A DNA stretch of 64,000 nucleotides, from the NCBI RefSeq assembly GCF_900091575.1, contig NZ_FMCR01000003.1, forward strand, positions 785,132 to 849,131. Direction: 5' to 3'. This DNA comes from Micromonospora saelicesensis (GTDB taxonomy: Bacteria > Actinomycetota > Actinomycetes > Mycobacteriales > Micromonosporaceae). Positions within the stretch are counted from its first letter, which is position 1. Every line of letters starts with the position of its first letter. Under the pieces are notes generated by a model. That model was given only the letters and a program-made list of their open reading frames with translations. It ran no database searches and had not been told where the DNA came from. This document shows, one piece after another, positions 1 to 9,365 of the stretch. A program made the translations under genes and the position numbers.

Positions 1-72
1 GCCTGCCTGGCCTGACTCAGGCGATGCCTGCCTGGCCTGACTCAGGCGATGCCTGCCTGGCCTGACTCAGGC
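1..72. repeat. 25-bp tandem repeat, about 2.9 copies, cut by window start
   Basis: Copies at 1-25 and 26-50 are identical; a third (51-72) ends where the sequence diverges. Each unit contains the dyad GCCTGA-C-TCAGGC. The third copy runs over the stop codon (67-69) of the metallo-hydrolase gene, so the array sits directly on its 3' end. The array may continue to the left, outside the window. Function is not known; a variable tandem repeat or a transcription-end structure are both possible. Confidence 0.9.
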
Positions 73-1236
73 TACGGCCTGCCACCAGCCGTCGACGGCG
101 GGCGGCTCGTCGACGACCACCCGCTCGCCCGGCCGGGGCACGGCGAGCCGTACGTCGCGGGCCTTCGCCTCGGCCCACAGCCGGTCGACCGGCTCGGACC
201 AGTCGTGCAGGGCCAGGTTGAACGTCGCCCAGTGCACCGGCACGAACAGCCCACCGCGCAGGTCGAGGTGGGCGCTGACCGCCTCCTCCGGGAACATGTG
301 GATCGTCGGCCAGGCCCGGTCGTACGCGCCGATCTGCATCAGCGTCACGTCGAACGGCCCGTGCTCGGCGCCGATCTCGGCGTACCCGTCGAAGTAGCCG
401 GAGTCGCCGGTGTAGAAGACCTTGCGGTGCGCCCCGGCCACCACCCACGAACTCCAGAGCGTGCCGTCGCGGCGCAGCCCGCGTCCGGAGAAGTGCTGGG
501 CGGCGGTGGCGGTGATCTCCAAGCCGGCCACCTGGTGCGACTCGGACCAGTCCAGCTCGATGATCCGTTCGGCGGGCACGCCCCAGCGGTCCAGGTGTGC
601 GCCCACGCCGAGCGGCACCAGGAACGGCGCGGACTGCCCGGCGAGCAGCGCCCGCACGGTGGCCATGTCGAGGTGGTCGTAGTGGTCGTGCGAGATCAGG
701 ATGGCGTCCAGCGGGGGCAGCTCGTCGATGCTCACCGGTGGCTCGTGCAGCCGGCGCGGGCCGACTATGCCCGAGGGGGAGCACCGCTCGCTCCAGACCG
801 GGTCGAGCAGCACCCGCCGGCCCTCGATCTCGATCAGGGTCGAGGCGTGGCCGTACCAGACGATGTTGAGCTCGCCGGTGGTGTCAGTGGCCGTCGACCC
901 GCTGGCGGGCCCGGGCGGCACGGACGCGCTGGGGCGCAGCAGCGGCACGGGCGCGGTGGGACGCCGCTTCTGCTTGCCGAAGATCAGCTCGCGGACCAGG
1001 TTGCGCCCCGGCTCGGCGATCATCGTGCGGGTGCCGGCCCGGTTGTGGAAGGTGCCCTCGCGGAACTGCGGCGAGCGGGCCGCCCGTTCGGCCCGCGCCC
1101 CGCTGAGCCGGCCACCCAGGGCCGCCGGCACATCCCGGGCGACCCACGCCAGGCCGGCCAGCGCGGCCAGGCCAGCGGCGCCCCGCATCCGTCGCCCGAG
1201 CGACCGTTCGACGTCCGTGTTCTGCGCTCGTGCCAT
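67..1236 (-). CDS. MBL-fold metallo-hydrolase (RomA / NAPE-PLD-like)
   Basis: A 389-residue metallo-beta-lactamase-fold hydrolase. The metal-binding motif HDHYDHLD lies near residues 183-190, followed by further histidines (AAQHFSGRG, YTGDSGYFDG, PVHWATF) expected of a dinuclear zinc site. The stretch GPRRLHEPPVSIDELPPLDA just before the motif is typical of the RomA / N-acyl-phosphatidylethanolamine phospholipase D branch, which cleaves phosphodiester or amide-lipid substrates; the true substrate here cannot be read from sequence. An N-terminal stretch around residues 20-40 (alanine-rich, hydrophobic) after an arginine cluster could be a membrane anchor. It is the last gene of a minus-strand run. 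The 25-bp repeat array overlaps its stop codon. Confidence 0.85.
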   Translation of the reverse strand: MARAQNTDVERSLGRRMRGAAGLAALAGLAWVARDVPAALGGRLSGARAERAARSPQFREGTFHNRAGTRTMIAEPGRNLVRELIFGKQKRRPTAPVPLLRPSASVPPGPASGSTATDTTGELNIVWYGHASTLIEIEGRRVLLDPVWSERCSPSGIVGPRRLHEPPVSIDELPPLDAILISHDHYDHLDMATVRALLAGQSAPFLVPLGVGAHLDRWGVPAERIIELDWSESHQVAGLEITATAAQHFSGRGLRRDGTLWSSWVVAGAHRKVFYTGDSGYFDGYAEIGAEHGPFDVTLMQIGAYDRAWPTIHMFPEEAVSAHLDLRGGLFVPVHWATFNLALHDWSEPVDRLWAEAKARDVRLAVPRPGERVVVDEPPAVDGWWQAVA

Positions 1237-1360
1237 TGCCGTCCCTCCGACGTGTCCGCCCTACACGGTAGTCACCCGGGCCGACCCGTGCCTCGGTGGT
1301 CGCCACGCCGGGTCGGTCGCCGACAGCGGCGACCGACCCGGGAAGGGCTGACGGTGTGCC

Positions 1361-2365
1361 CTAGCCGCCGTTGCTGGGGCGTCGGGCGGTGATCCGGAAC
1401 GTCCTGCCCACGCCCGCGATCCGGTCCACCGCGGCCAGGAACTTCGGGCCCATGGCGGCCCGGGCCTGCACCGCCGGGTGGGTCGCCCCGAAGTCCTCCG
1501 GGTTGGCCTGCCCGTCGGCGAAGAGGGCGTAGGTGAGCACCGCCGCGCCGGAGCGGTCGAAGATCACGCCGGCCTCGTGCCGGGCGTCGGCGTACCAGCC
1601 GGCCTTGGTGGCGATCCGGGCCCGCTCGTCGGAGGACATGGTGCGCCGGATGCCGTCGGTGAACGCCACCGGGGAGCGCAGGATGCCCAACAGGTACGTC
1701 GTCGAGGCGGGGGAGAGCAGCGTGCCAGCGACCAGGGCGCGCAGCAGGTCGTGCGTCTCCCGGGGGGTGCTGGTGCCGAGGAAGAACCGGTTCGGGTTGG
1801 CCACCGGCTGGACCTGGGTGTTCGGGAAGCCCTTGGCGACCAGGATGGAGTTGATCTCGGCGGCCGGGGCGACCAGCCCGCACAGCCGCACCGCCGTGTC
1901 GTCCGAGACGGTCAGCAGGTTGGCCAGCACATGCCCGATGGTCACCAGGCTCGGGTACGCGCCGTCCAGGCTGAAGATGCCGTCACCGCCCGGTACGACG
2001 ATCGCCGCGCTCACCTCGACCTGCTGGTCCAGGGTGAGCAGCCCTCGGTCGACCTTGTCGAGCACCGCCGTGGCGACGGCGATCTTGTTGACGCTGTACG
2101 CCTCGATCCGCCGGTCCGCGTCGGCCTCGACCGCGACCACCGGCGCACCGGCCGGGTCGGCGACGCTGACGTACGCCTGCCAGTTGCCGCCGGCCTCGGC
2201 GCTGTGCCTGGTGAAGACGGAGGCGACCCGGCGGGCGGCCCGAGCGGGGGTGGTCGGCGACGCCTCGGTGGTCTCGGCGGCGCTCGCCGGGGCGGCAGCG
2301 CCCAGCACCGTGCCGGCGGTGGCCACCGTGCCCAACCCGAGTGCCGTTCTGCGGTTCAGTCGCAT
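1361..2365 (-). CDS. Tat-exported class A beta-lactamase-like serine hydrolase
   Basis: 334 residues from the ATG at 2365, chosen because GGGGAGA precedes it and because it opens with a twin-arginine signal (NRRTALGLG, then a hydrophobic run ending ASAAE near residue 31). The open frame extends upstream without a better start. Penicillin-binding-fold motifs are visible: SVNK (SxxK, residues 91-94), SDD (SDN-like, 154-156) and KAG (KTG-like, 254-256). There is no clear omega-loop ExxLN of a true antibiotic-degrading class A enzyme. It is better called a beta-lactamase-related serine hydrolase acting outside the cell, perhaps on peptidoglycan or a beta-lactam-like ester. Resistance is not implied. 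Confidence 0.82.
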   Translation of the reverse strand: MRLNRRTALGLGTVATAGTVLGAAAPASAAETTEASPTTPARAARRVASVFTRHSAEAGGNWQAYVSVADPAGAPVVAVEADADRRIEAYSVNKIAVATAVLDKVDRGLLTLDQQVEVSAAIVVPGGDGIFSLDGAYPSLVTIGHVLANLLTVSDDTAVRLCGLVAPAAEINSILVAKGFPNTQVQPVANPNRFFLGTSTPRETHDLLRALVAGTLLSPASTTYLLGILRSPVAFTDGIRRTMSSDERARIATKAGWYADARHEAGVIFDRSGAAVLTYALFADGQANPEDFGATHPAVQARAAMGPKFLAAVDRIAGVGRTFRITARRPSNGG

Positions 2366-2477
2366 GGTCAATCGTCTCCCCGATCGTGATGTGCCAGAGC
2401 GCTTGCTGGCCCACCACCCTAGGCGAGTTGATCGATGCACGACGCCCCCGAATTTGTCCCGAACAGTCCCGAACAGG

Positions 2478-3407
2478 TCAACCGAACCGTCGGCGCAGCG
2501 CGGCGCCCACCGCAACCACCGGCCCGGACACGAGTTGCCGCAGGTCGGGCAGGTGGCCGCCGCGTACCGCCTCGCCGGCCGGGTTCGCGGCGAAGACCGA
2601 ACCGTCGTGCGCGGCGACCGACCGTCCACTCAGGCCCGCCGCCCGCATCAACGGCCCGACGAGGACGTCGTAGACGCCCGGCAGTACGGTGAAGCCGGCC
2701 CGCAGCACGACGTTGAGCCGACCCACCGACACCTCCCGGCGGGGCCGGTCCACACAGTCCACGATGGCCCGGGCCACCCGCTGCGGGCCGGCGACCGGCG
2801 GCGGAGGTCGCCCGATCCGACCCAGGTAGTTGGCCGCCTGCTGGTACACCGGTGTGTCCACGCTGCCCGGGTTGACCAGACACAGCCGGATCTCCGGGCT
2901 GTCGCGCAACTCCTGCTGCACCGTCCGGACCAGACCCTGCAACCCCCACTTGCTCGCCACGTACGCGCTCATGTACGGCGCGGTGATGTGTCCGAGCACC
3001 GAACCGGTGAGGATCACCGTGCCGGCCCCGGTGGCCCGGAAGTGTCGCAGCGCCACCCGCACCGAGCCGGCCGCGCCGAGCAGATCGGTCCGTACCACCT
3101 GGTCGAAGACCCGTTCCGGCAACTCGTCGAAGCGACCGTAGGCCATCACCGCCGCCGTGTGCACCCACACGTCGATGCGGCCGAAGCGGTCGACCGCGGC
3201 GCCCGCGAGCGCGTCCAGCGCGTCCGGCTCGGTCACGTCGGTCGGCACGGTCAGCACGTCGACGTCGGCGCACTCCGCGCGTACCTCGGCCAGGGTCGTG
3301 GTGGCGCGAGCGGCGAGGACCAGGCGGTCGCCGCGCTCGGCGAACGCCCGGGCCGTCGCCCGGCCGATCCCGCTGCTCGCGCCAACGATCACGACCACCC
3401 GGCTCAC
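2478..3407 (-). CDS. short-chain dehydrogenase/reductase
   Basis: A 309-residue classical SDR oxidoreductase. The cofactor loop GASSGIG is at residues 9-15, the catalytic serine in TGSVLG near 136, and the YVASK catalytic pair at Tyr149/Lys153. The C-terminal 80 residues extend beyond the usual 250-residue core and carry a hydrophobic stretch (VLRAGFTVLPGVYDVLVGPL), as in a group of actinobacterial SDRs of unknown substrate. It begins about 55 bp after the zinc alcohol dehydrogenase gene on the same strand, so the two may be one transcript and share a redox pathway. Substrate and direction are not predictable. Confidence 0.88.
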   Translation of the reverse strand: MSRVVVIVGASSGIGRATARAFAERGDRLVLAARATTTLAEVRAECADVDVLTVPTDVTEPDALDALAGAAVDRFGRIDVWVHTAAVMAYGRFDELPERVFDQVVRTDLLGAAGSVRVALRHFRATGAGTVILTGSVLGHITAPYMSAYVASKWGLQGLVRTVQQELRDSPEIRLCLVNPGSVDTPVYQQAANYLGRIGRPPPPVAGPQRVARAIVDCVDRPRREVSVGRLNVVLRAGFTVLPGVYDVLVGPLMRAAGLSGRSVAAHDGSVFAANPAGEAVRGGHLPDLRQLVSGPVVAVGAALRRRFG

Positions 3408-3462
3408 GGTGCGAGTTGCAATCGTGACTGCGGGGCTCGCAACCCCGGCTCACTCCTCGCAC

Positions 3463-4647
3463 TCATGGTTCGAGCACGACCTTGATGCAGCCGTCCTCCT
3501 TCTTCTGGAACATCTCGTACGCCTGCGGTGCCCGGGCCAGCGGCAACCGGTGGGTACGCAGGTCCTCCACGCCCAGCGGGTCGTCGTCGCCGGAGAGCAG
3601 CGGCAGGATCTCGTCGGTCCACCGGCGCACGTGGCACTGCCCCATCCGCAGCTGAACACCCCGGTCGAACATCTCCATCAGTGGCATCGGGTCCGCCTCG
3701 CCGCCGTACACGCCGGACAGCGACACGGTGCCGCCACGGCGAACCGCCTTGAGCGCGGCGTGCAGGACGGACAGCCGGTCCACGCCCGCCCGGTCGGTCA
3801 TCGTCTGGGCCAGCTTGTCCGGCAACAGCCCGGCGGCGGTCTGGGCCAACTTCCCCGCTGGCGAACCGTGCGCCTCCATCCCGACCGCGTCGATCACCGC
3901 GTCCGGACCGCGCCCGTCGACCAGATCGATCAACGCGCCCGGCACGTCGGACAGCTGGCTCACGTCGAGCACTTCGATGCCGTGCCGGCGGGCCAACTCC
4001 AGCCGCTCGGGAACCAGGTCCAGCCCGATCACCCGGCCCGCGCCGAGGTGGCGGCCGATCCGCGCGCAGAACTGCCCGACCGGGCCCAGGCCGAAGACGG
4101 CCAGGGTGCCGCCTCGTGGGGTGTCCGCGTACTTCACCGCCTGCCAGGCGGTGGGCAGGATGTCGGACAGGTAGAGGTAGCGCTCGTCCGCGCCGGTCTG
4201 CGGGATCTTGATCGGCCCGAAGTGGGCCTGCGGGACGCGCAGGTACTCGGCCTGCCCACCCGGCACGGAACCGTAGAGCGAGGTGTAGCCGAACAGGGAG
4301 GCACCCTTGCCCTCGCTGGTCACCTGGGTGGTCTCGCACTGCGCGTAGAGCTGGCGCTCGCACATCCAGCAGCTGCCGCAGGCGATGTTGAACGGCACCA
4401 CCACCCGGTCGCCCGGCTTGAGCCCGGTCACCTCCGACCCGACCTCCTCGACGATGCCCATCGGCTCGTGGCCCAGGACGTCACCCGGCTTCAGGTACGG
4501 CCCGAGCACCTCGTAGAGGTGCAGGTCGGAACCGCAGATCGCGGTCGAGGTGATCTTCACGATCGCATCGGTCGGCTCCTCGATCCGAGGGTCCGGCACC
4601 TCCTCGACCCGTACGTCCCGCTTGCCCTGCCAGGTGAGCGCCTTCAT
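3463..4647 (-). CDS. zinc-dependent alcohol dehydrogenase (threonine/formaldehyde dehydrogenase-like)
   Basis: A medium-chain dehydrogenase of 394 residues from the MKALTW start. An in-frame ATG three codons upstream (4656) is possible, but the GAGGGA and AAGG tracts fit the inner start better. Catalytic zinc ligands are visible as CGSD (Cys38) and GHE (His60-Glu61); structural zinc cysteines are at about 90, 93, 96 and 104 (ACGSCWMC...C). The nucleotide-binding motif GLGPVG is at 186-191. The extra segment between the zinc lobe and the Rossmann fold is as in the glutathione-independent formaldehyde dehydrogenase/threonine dehydrogenase-related group. It is probably cotranscribed with the downstream SDR. 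The physiological alcohol or aldehyde is unknown. Confidence 0.88.
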   Translation of the reverse strand: MKALTWQGKRDVRVEEVPDPRIEEPTDAIVKITSTAICGSDLHLYEVLGPYLKPGDVLGHEPMGIVEEVGSEVTGLKPGDRVVVPFNIACGSCWMCERQLYAQCETTQVTSEGKGASLFGYTSLYGSVPGGQAEYLRVPQAHFGPIKIPQTGADERYLYLSDILPTAWQAVKYADTPRGGTLAVFGLGPVGQFCARIGRHLGAGRVIGLDLVPERLELARRHGIEVLDVSQLSDVPGALIDLVDGRGPDAVIDAVGMEAHGSPAGKLAQTAAGLLPDKLAQTMTDRAGVDRLSVLHAALKAVRRGGTVSLSGVYGGEADPMPLMEMFDRGVQLRMGQCHVRRWTDEILPLLSGDDDPLGVEDLRTHRLPLARAPQAYEMFQKKEDGCIKVVLEP

Positions 4648-4823
4648 GTCCCTCATCCCTTCTCACTGCCGTCTCAAAAGACTGCTACCCGGGCTCGGGC
4701 ACTTGAACCGGCGGCGTGTCCCTGGCGTGTCTCTCGGGCTGGCGTCGGGCTTGGCGGTGGTTGCGGTGGGAGCCGGGGACGGTCGCCCCAGCCCTCACCG
4801 CATCCAGAGGCCAAGAGCCAGAA

Positions 4824-4871
4824 CGCCAGACCGCCGTACCCCCGAGGAAAGCGGGATACGGCGGTCTGGCG
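4824..4871 (-). terminator. terminator hairpin after sdhCAB
   Basis: Perfect 15-bp arms, CGCCAGACCGCCGTA (4824-4838) and its complement (4857-4871), with an 18-nt loop. It lies 15 bp past the sdhB stop and has no U-tract, as is usual for high-GC actinobacterial terminators. Confidence 0.8.
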
Positions 4872-4886
4872 TGGTACGACGGACTC

Positions 4887-5647
4887 TCAGGAACCGGGGG
4901 TGTTGTTGGCTCCCTTGGCGGTGGCCGCGAGGTAGTCGCGGTTGAGCCGGCCGATGGTGTTCAGCGGGATGCCCTTCGGGCAGGCCGGGGTGCATTCGCC
5001 GGCGTTGGTGCAGCCGCCGAAGCCGGCCTCGTCGTGCGCGTCGACCATGCCGATCACCCGGGTGTAGCGCTCGGGCTGGCCTTGGGGCAGCAGCGAGAGC
5101 TGGGTGAGCTTGGCGGCGGTGAAGAGCATGCCGGAGCCGTTCGGGCAGGCTGCCACGCAGGCCCCGCAGCCGATGCAGGCCGCCGACTCGAAGGCGGCGT
5201 CTGCGTTGGCCTTGGCCACCGGGGTGGAGTGGGCTTCGGGGGCGCTGCCGGTCGGCGCGGTGACGTAGCCGCCAGCCGCGATGATCTTGTCGAAGGCGCT
5301 GCGGTTGACGACCAGGTCCTTGACCACCGGGAAGGCGCTGGCCCGCCACGGCTCGATGTCGATCGTCTCGCCGTCCTTGAACTGCCGCATGTGCAGCTGG
5401 CACGCGGTGGTGCCGCGCTGCGGCCCGTGCGCGTCGCCATTGATCATCAGGCCGCACATGCCGCAGATGCCCTCGCGGCAGTCGTGGTCGAACGCCACCG
5501 GGTCCTCGCCAGCGAGGATCAGCCGCTCGTTGAGCACGTCGAGCATCTCCAGGAACGACATGTCCGGGGACACGTCGTCGACCGGGTAGGTCACCATCCG
5601 ACCCTTGTCCTCAGGGCCCTTCTGGCGCCAGATGCGCAGGGTCAGGT

Positions 5648-5651
<4 letters not shown>
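4887..5651 (-). CDS. sdhB: succinate dehydrogenase iron-sulfur subunit
   Basis: 254 residues, the electron-transfer subunit that passes electrons from SdhA flavin to the membrane quinone site. Cysteines of the [2Fe-2S] cluster are at about 58, 63, 66 and 84. The ferredoxin-like C-terminal half carries CIGCGACVAACP (159-170) for [4Fe-4S] and a second cysteine set at about 214, 220 and 224 for [3Fe-4S]. It overlaps sdhA by 4 bp, which indicates translational coupling, and is the last gene of sdhCAB, followed by a strong hairpin. The family matches the actinobacterial/Bacillus-type succinate dehydrogenase with a single cytochrome b subunit. Confidence 0.97.
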
Positions 5652-7585
<1,934 letters not shown>

Positions 7586-7586
7586 G

Positions 7587-8276
7587 TCAGGACACCAATC
7601 CGGTGAGTACGGCGAACGGGACCACCAGGTACCCGGCGCAGAGCAGCACGGCGAAGATCAGAGCCGCGGTACGCGCTCTGCGCTCGCCGCGGGGCGTCTG
7701 CTGGCCGAGGCTGCGGAACGCGCTGAACGCGCCGTGGCGCAGGTGGAAGCCCACCGCGAGGATGGCCAGCGTGTAGAAGAGCGTGACGTACCAGCGCTCC
7801 GGGGCGAAGTCGGCGACGACGTTGCCGTACGGCTTGCTGGCGTCACCGACCGGGTTCAGCGTGCCGGTGGTCAGGTCCAGCAGGTGGTAGATCACGAAGA
7901 GCAGGATGATCACTCCACCCCAGCGCATCGTGCGGGCCGCGTAGCTGCCGTTGACCTTCTTGCGGTGGGCGTACTTGACCGGGCGGGCGGCGCGGGCCCG
8001 GCGGGCCAGCACGGTGGCGGCCACGATGTGGGCGACGACCGCCACCACCAGCACGGTGCGCAGGATCCACAGGAACCAGACGCCGGGCAGCAGTGGCTTG
8101 CCGATGTCGCGCAGCCAGTGGGCGTAGTGGTCGAACGAGGTCTCCCCCGTGAACACCTTCAGGTTGCCGAGCATGTGGGCGATGAGGAACAGCGCCAGCA
8201 GGATGCCCGTCACCGCCATGACGGCCTTGAGGCCGACGTTCGAGCGGATGGGCGACCGAGTCTTCGTGATTACCAC
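7587..8276 (-). CDS. sdhC: succinate dehydrogenase cytochrome b subunit
   Basis: 229 residues from a GTG at 8276 (VVITKTRSPIRSNVGLK). I chose this start because a TAGCGT box (8284-8289, read on the minus strand) lies 7 nt upstream, giving a leaderless message, and because the upstream frame offers only TTG/ATG codons with no ribosome site. Five hydrophobic helices are visible, with heme-ligand candidates in FLIAHMLGNL, VVAHIVAA, FVIYHLLDL and GFHLRHGAF. This is the fused SdhC/D type that anchors SdhA and SdhB and reduces menaquinone. It is the first gene of sdhCAB and divergent from a LysR gene. Confidence 0.93.
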   Translation of the reverse strand: MVITKTRSPIRSNVGLKAVMAVTGILLALFLIAHMLGNLKVFTGETSFDHYAHWLRDIGKPLLPGVWFLWILRTVLVVAVVAHIVAATVLARRARAARPVKYAHRKKVNGSYAARTMRWGGVIILLFVIYHLLDLTTGTLNPVGDASKPYGNVVADFAPERWYVTLFYTLAILAVGFHLRHGAFSAFRSLGQQTPRGERRARTAALIFAVLLCAGYLVVPFAVLTGLVS

Positions 8277-8283
8277 AGGACCG

Positions 8284-8289
8284 ACGCTA
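8284..8289 (-). promoter_or_regulatory. -10 box of leaderless sdhCAB transcript
   Basis: TAGCGT on the minus strand, separated by 7 nt from the GTG start of sdhC. It fits the actinobacterial TANNNT consensus at the spacing used by leaderless genes. No Shine-Dalgarno is present between box and start. Confidence 0.55.
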
Positions 8290-8334
8290 GGAGTACTTCG
8301 ATCAGTCGTCCAATGCATCAAACTCGCAGTGTTG

Positions 8335-8349
8335 ATAGCCGTAGGCTAT
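8335..8349. promoter_or_regulatory. LysR-type operator between lysR and sdhC
   Basis: The inverted repeat ATAGCC-GTA-GGCTAT can also be read as ATAG-N7-CTAT, the T-N11-A dyad of LysR regulators. It ends 4 bp before the LysR start and covers that gene's TAGGCT -10 box (8342-8347), so binding should repress lysR itself. A weaker dyad, ATCAA (8317-8321) with TTGAT (8332-8336), lies on the sdhC side and could be a second half of the site. Confidence 0.65.
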
Positions 8350-8353
8350 GTAG

Positions 8354-9286
8354 ATGCAGCTCCATCAGCTCCGGTACTTCGTCGCGGTGGCCGAAGTACG
8401 ACATTTCACCCAAGCCGCCGACCTCGTGGGCATCACTCAGCCTTCTCTCAGTAAGCAAATTCACGCTCTGGAGGCCGACCTCGGAGCACCACTGTTCGAG
8501 CGGGTAAGGGGCAACATCGCACTCACCGCGGCGGGTGAGGTGCTGCTGCCGTTGGCCACCCGGATCCTCGCCGACGTGGAGACCGCGACCCGGGAGGTCC
8601 AGGAGTTGGTCGGGCTGCGCCGGGGCCGGGTCCGGCTCGGGGCCACCCCCAGTCTGGCCACCTCGCTCGCCCCGCCGGTGCTGCGCCGCTTCCGCGACGC
8701 GCACCCCACCGTCGACCTGCGCGTCGAAGAGGGCGGCTCGCAGGATCTGGTGCGCGACCTGCTCCGCGGCGACCTCGACCTGGCCCTCATCATCATGCCG
8801 GCGCAGGGGGCAGACCCCGGGCTGCGGGTCGACCCGATCCTGCGCGAGAGCCTGGTGGTGGCCTCGGTGGGGGAGGTGGCGACCGCGTCGCCGACCGGGG
8901 AGCTGCGGATCACCGACCTGCGGGACCAACCGATGGTGATGTTCCGGGAGGGGTACGACCTGCGCGACGCGACCATCCAGGCATGTCGGGAGGCGGGCTT
9001 CGAACCCACCTTCGCTGTGGACGGCGGCGAGATGGACGCGGTGCTCAGTTTCGTCGAGGCGGGGCTCGGCATCGCTCTCGTGCCCGGCATCGTGCTGGCT
9101 CGCCGGCCGGGCGTGCGGATCACCCCCCTCGCCCCGCCCGGGGTGCGGCGGACCATCGCGGTGGCCCGTCGGCGCGACGTCGTACCCACCCACGCCGGTA
9201 GGGAGCTTCGCCGCATCCTGCTCGACTACATCCAGTCGGCGATCGACCTCGGCGAACTGCCCCCCGGCGTCGAGCCACTGACCTGA
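8354..9286 (+). CDS. LysR-family transcriptional regulator
   Basis: 310 residues. The N-terminal winged helix-turn-helix (residues about 1-60, with QLRYFVAVAEVRHFTQAA and QPSLSKQI) is followed by a periplasmic-binding-protein-like effector domain (about 90-300). The ATG at 8354 has no ribosome site but a TAGGCT box 6 nt upstream, so the message is probably leaderless. It is divergent from sdhCAB, with a 77-bp intergenic region holding a canonical LysR dyad, which makes sdhCAB its probable target. The inducer is unknown; a TCA-cycle or related carboxylate is a reasonable guess but not visible in the sequence. Confidence 0.93.
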   Translation: MQLHQLRYFVAVAEVRHFTQAADLVGITQPSLSKQIHALEADLGAPLFERVRGNIALTAAGEVLLPLATRILADVETATREVQELVGLRRGRVRLGATPSLATSLAPPVLRRFRDAHPTVDLRVEEGGSQDLVRDLLRGDLDLALIIMPAQGADPGLRVDPILRESLVVASVGEVATASPTGELRITDLRDQPMVMFREGYDLRDATIQACREAGFEPTFAVDGGEMDAVLSFVEAGLGIALVPGIVLARRPGVRITPLAPPGVRRTIAVARRRDVVPTHAGRELRRILLDYIQSAIDLGELPPGVEPLT

Positions 9287-9365
9287 CCCGCCGGGGCCCG
9301 CCGCAGCGAAGAGGCCGGACGGGGGCCGCCGCCGCGAAGATGTCGGCAGCGGCCCGGCCGTCGGC

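Noticed and set aside
1361..2365. Antibiotic-resistance beta-lactamase
   Set aside because: Active-site blocks are altered (SDD, KAG) and the omega-loop motif is not visible.
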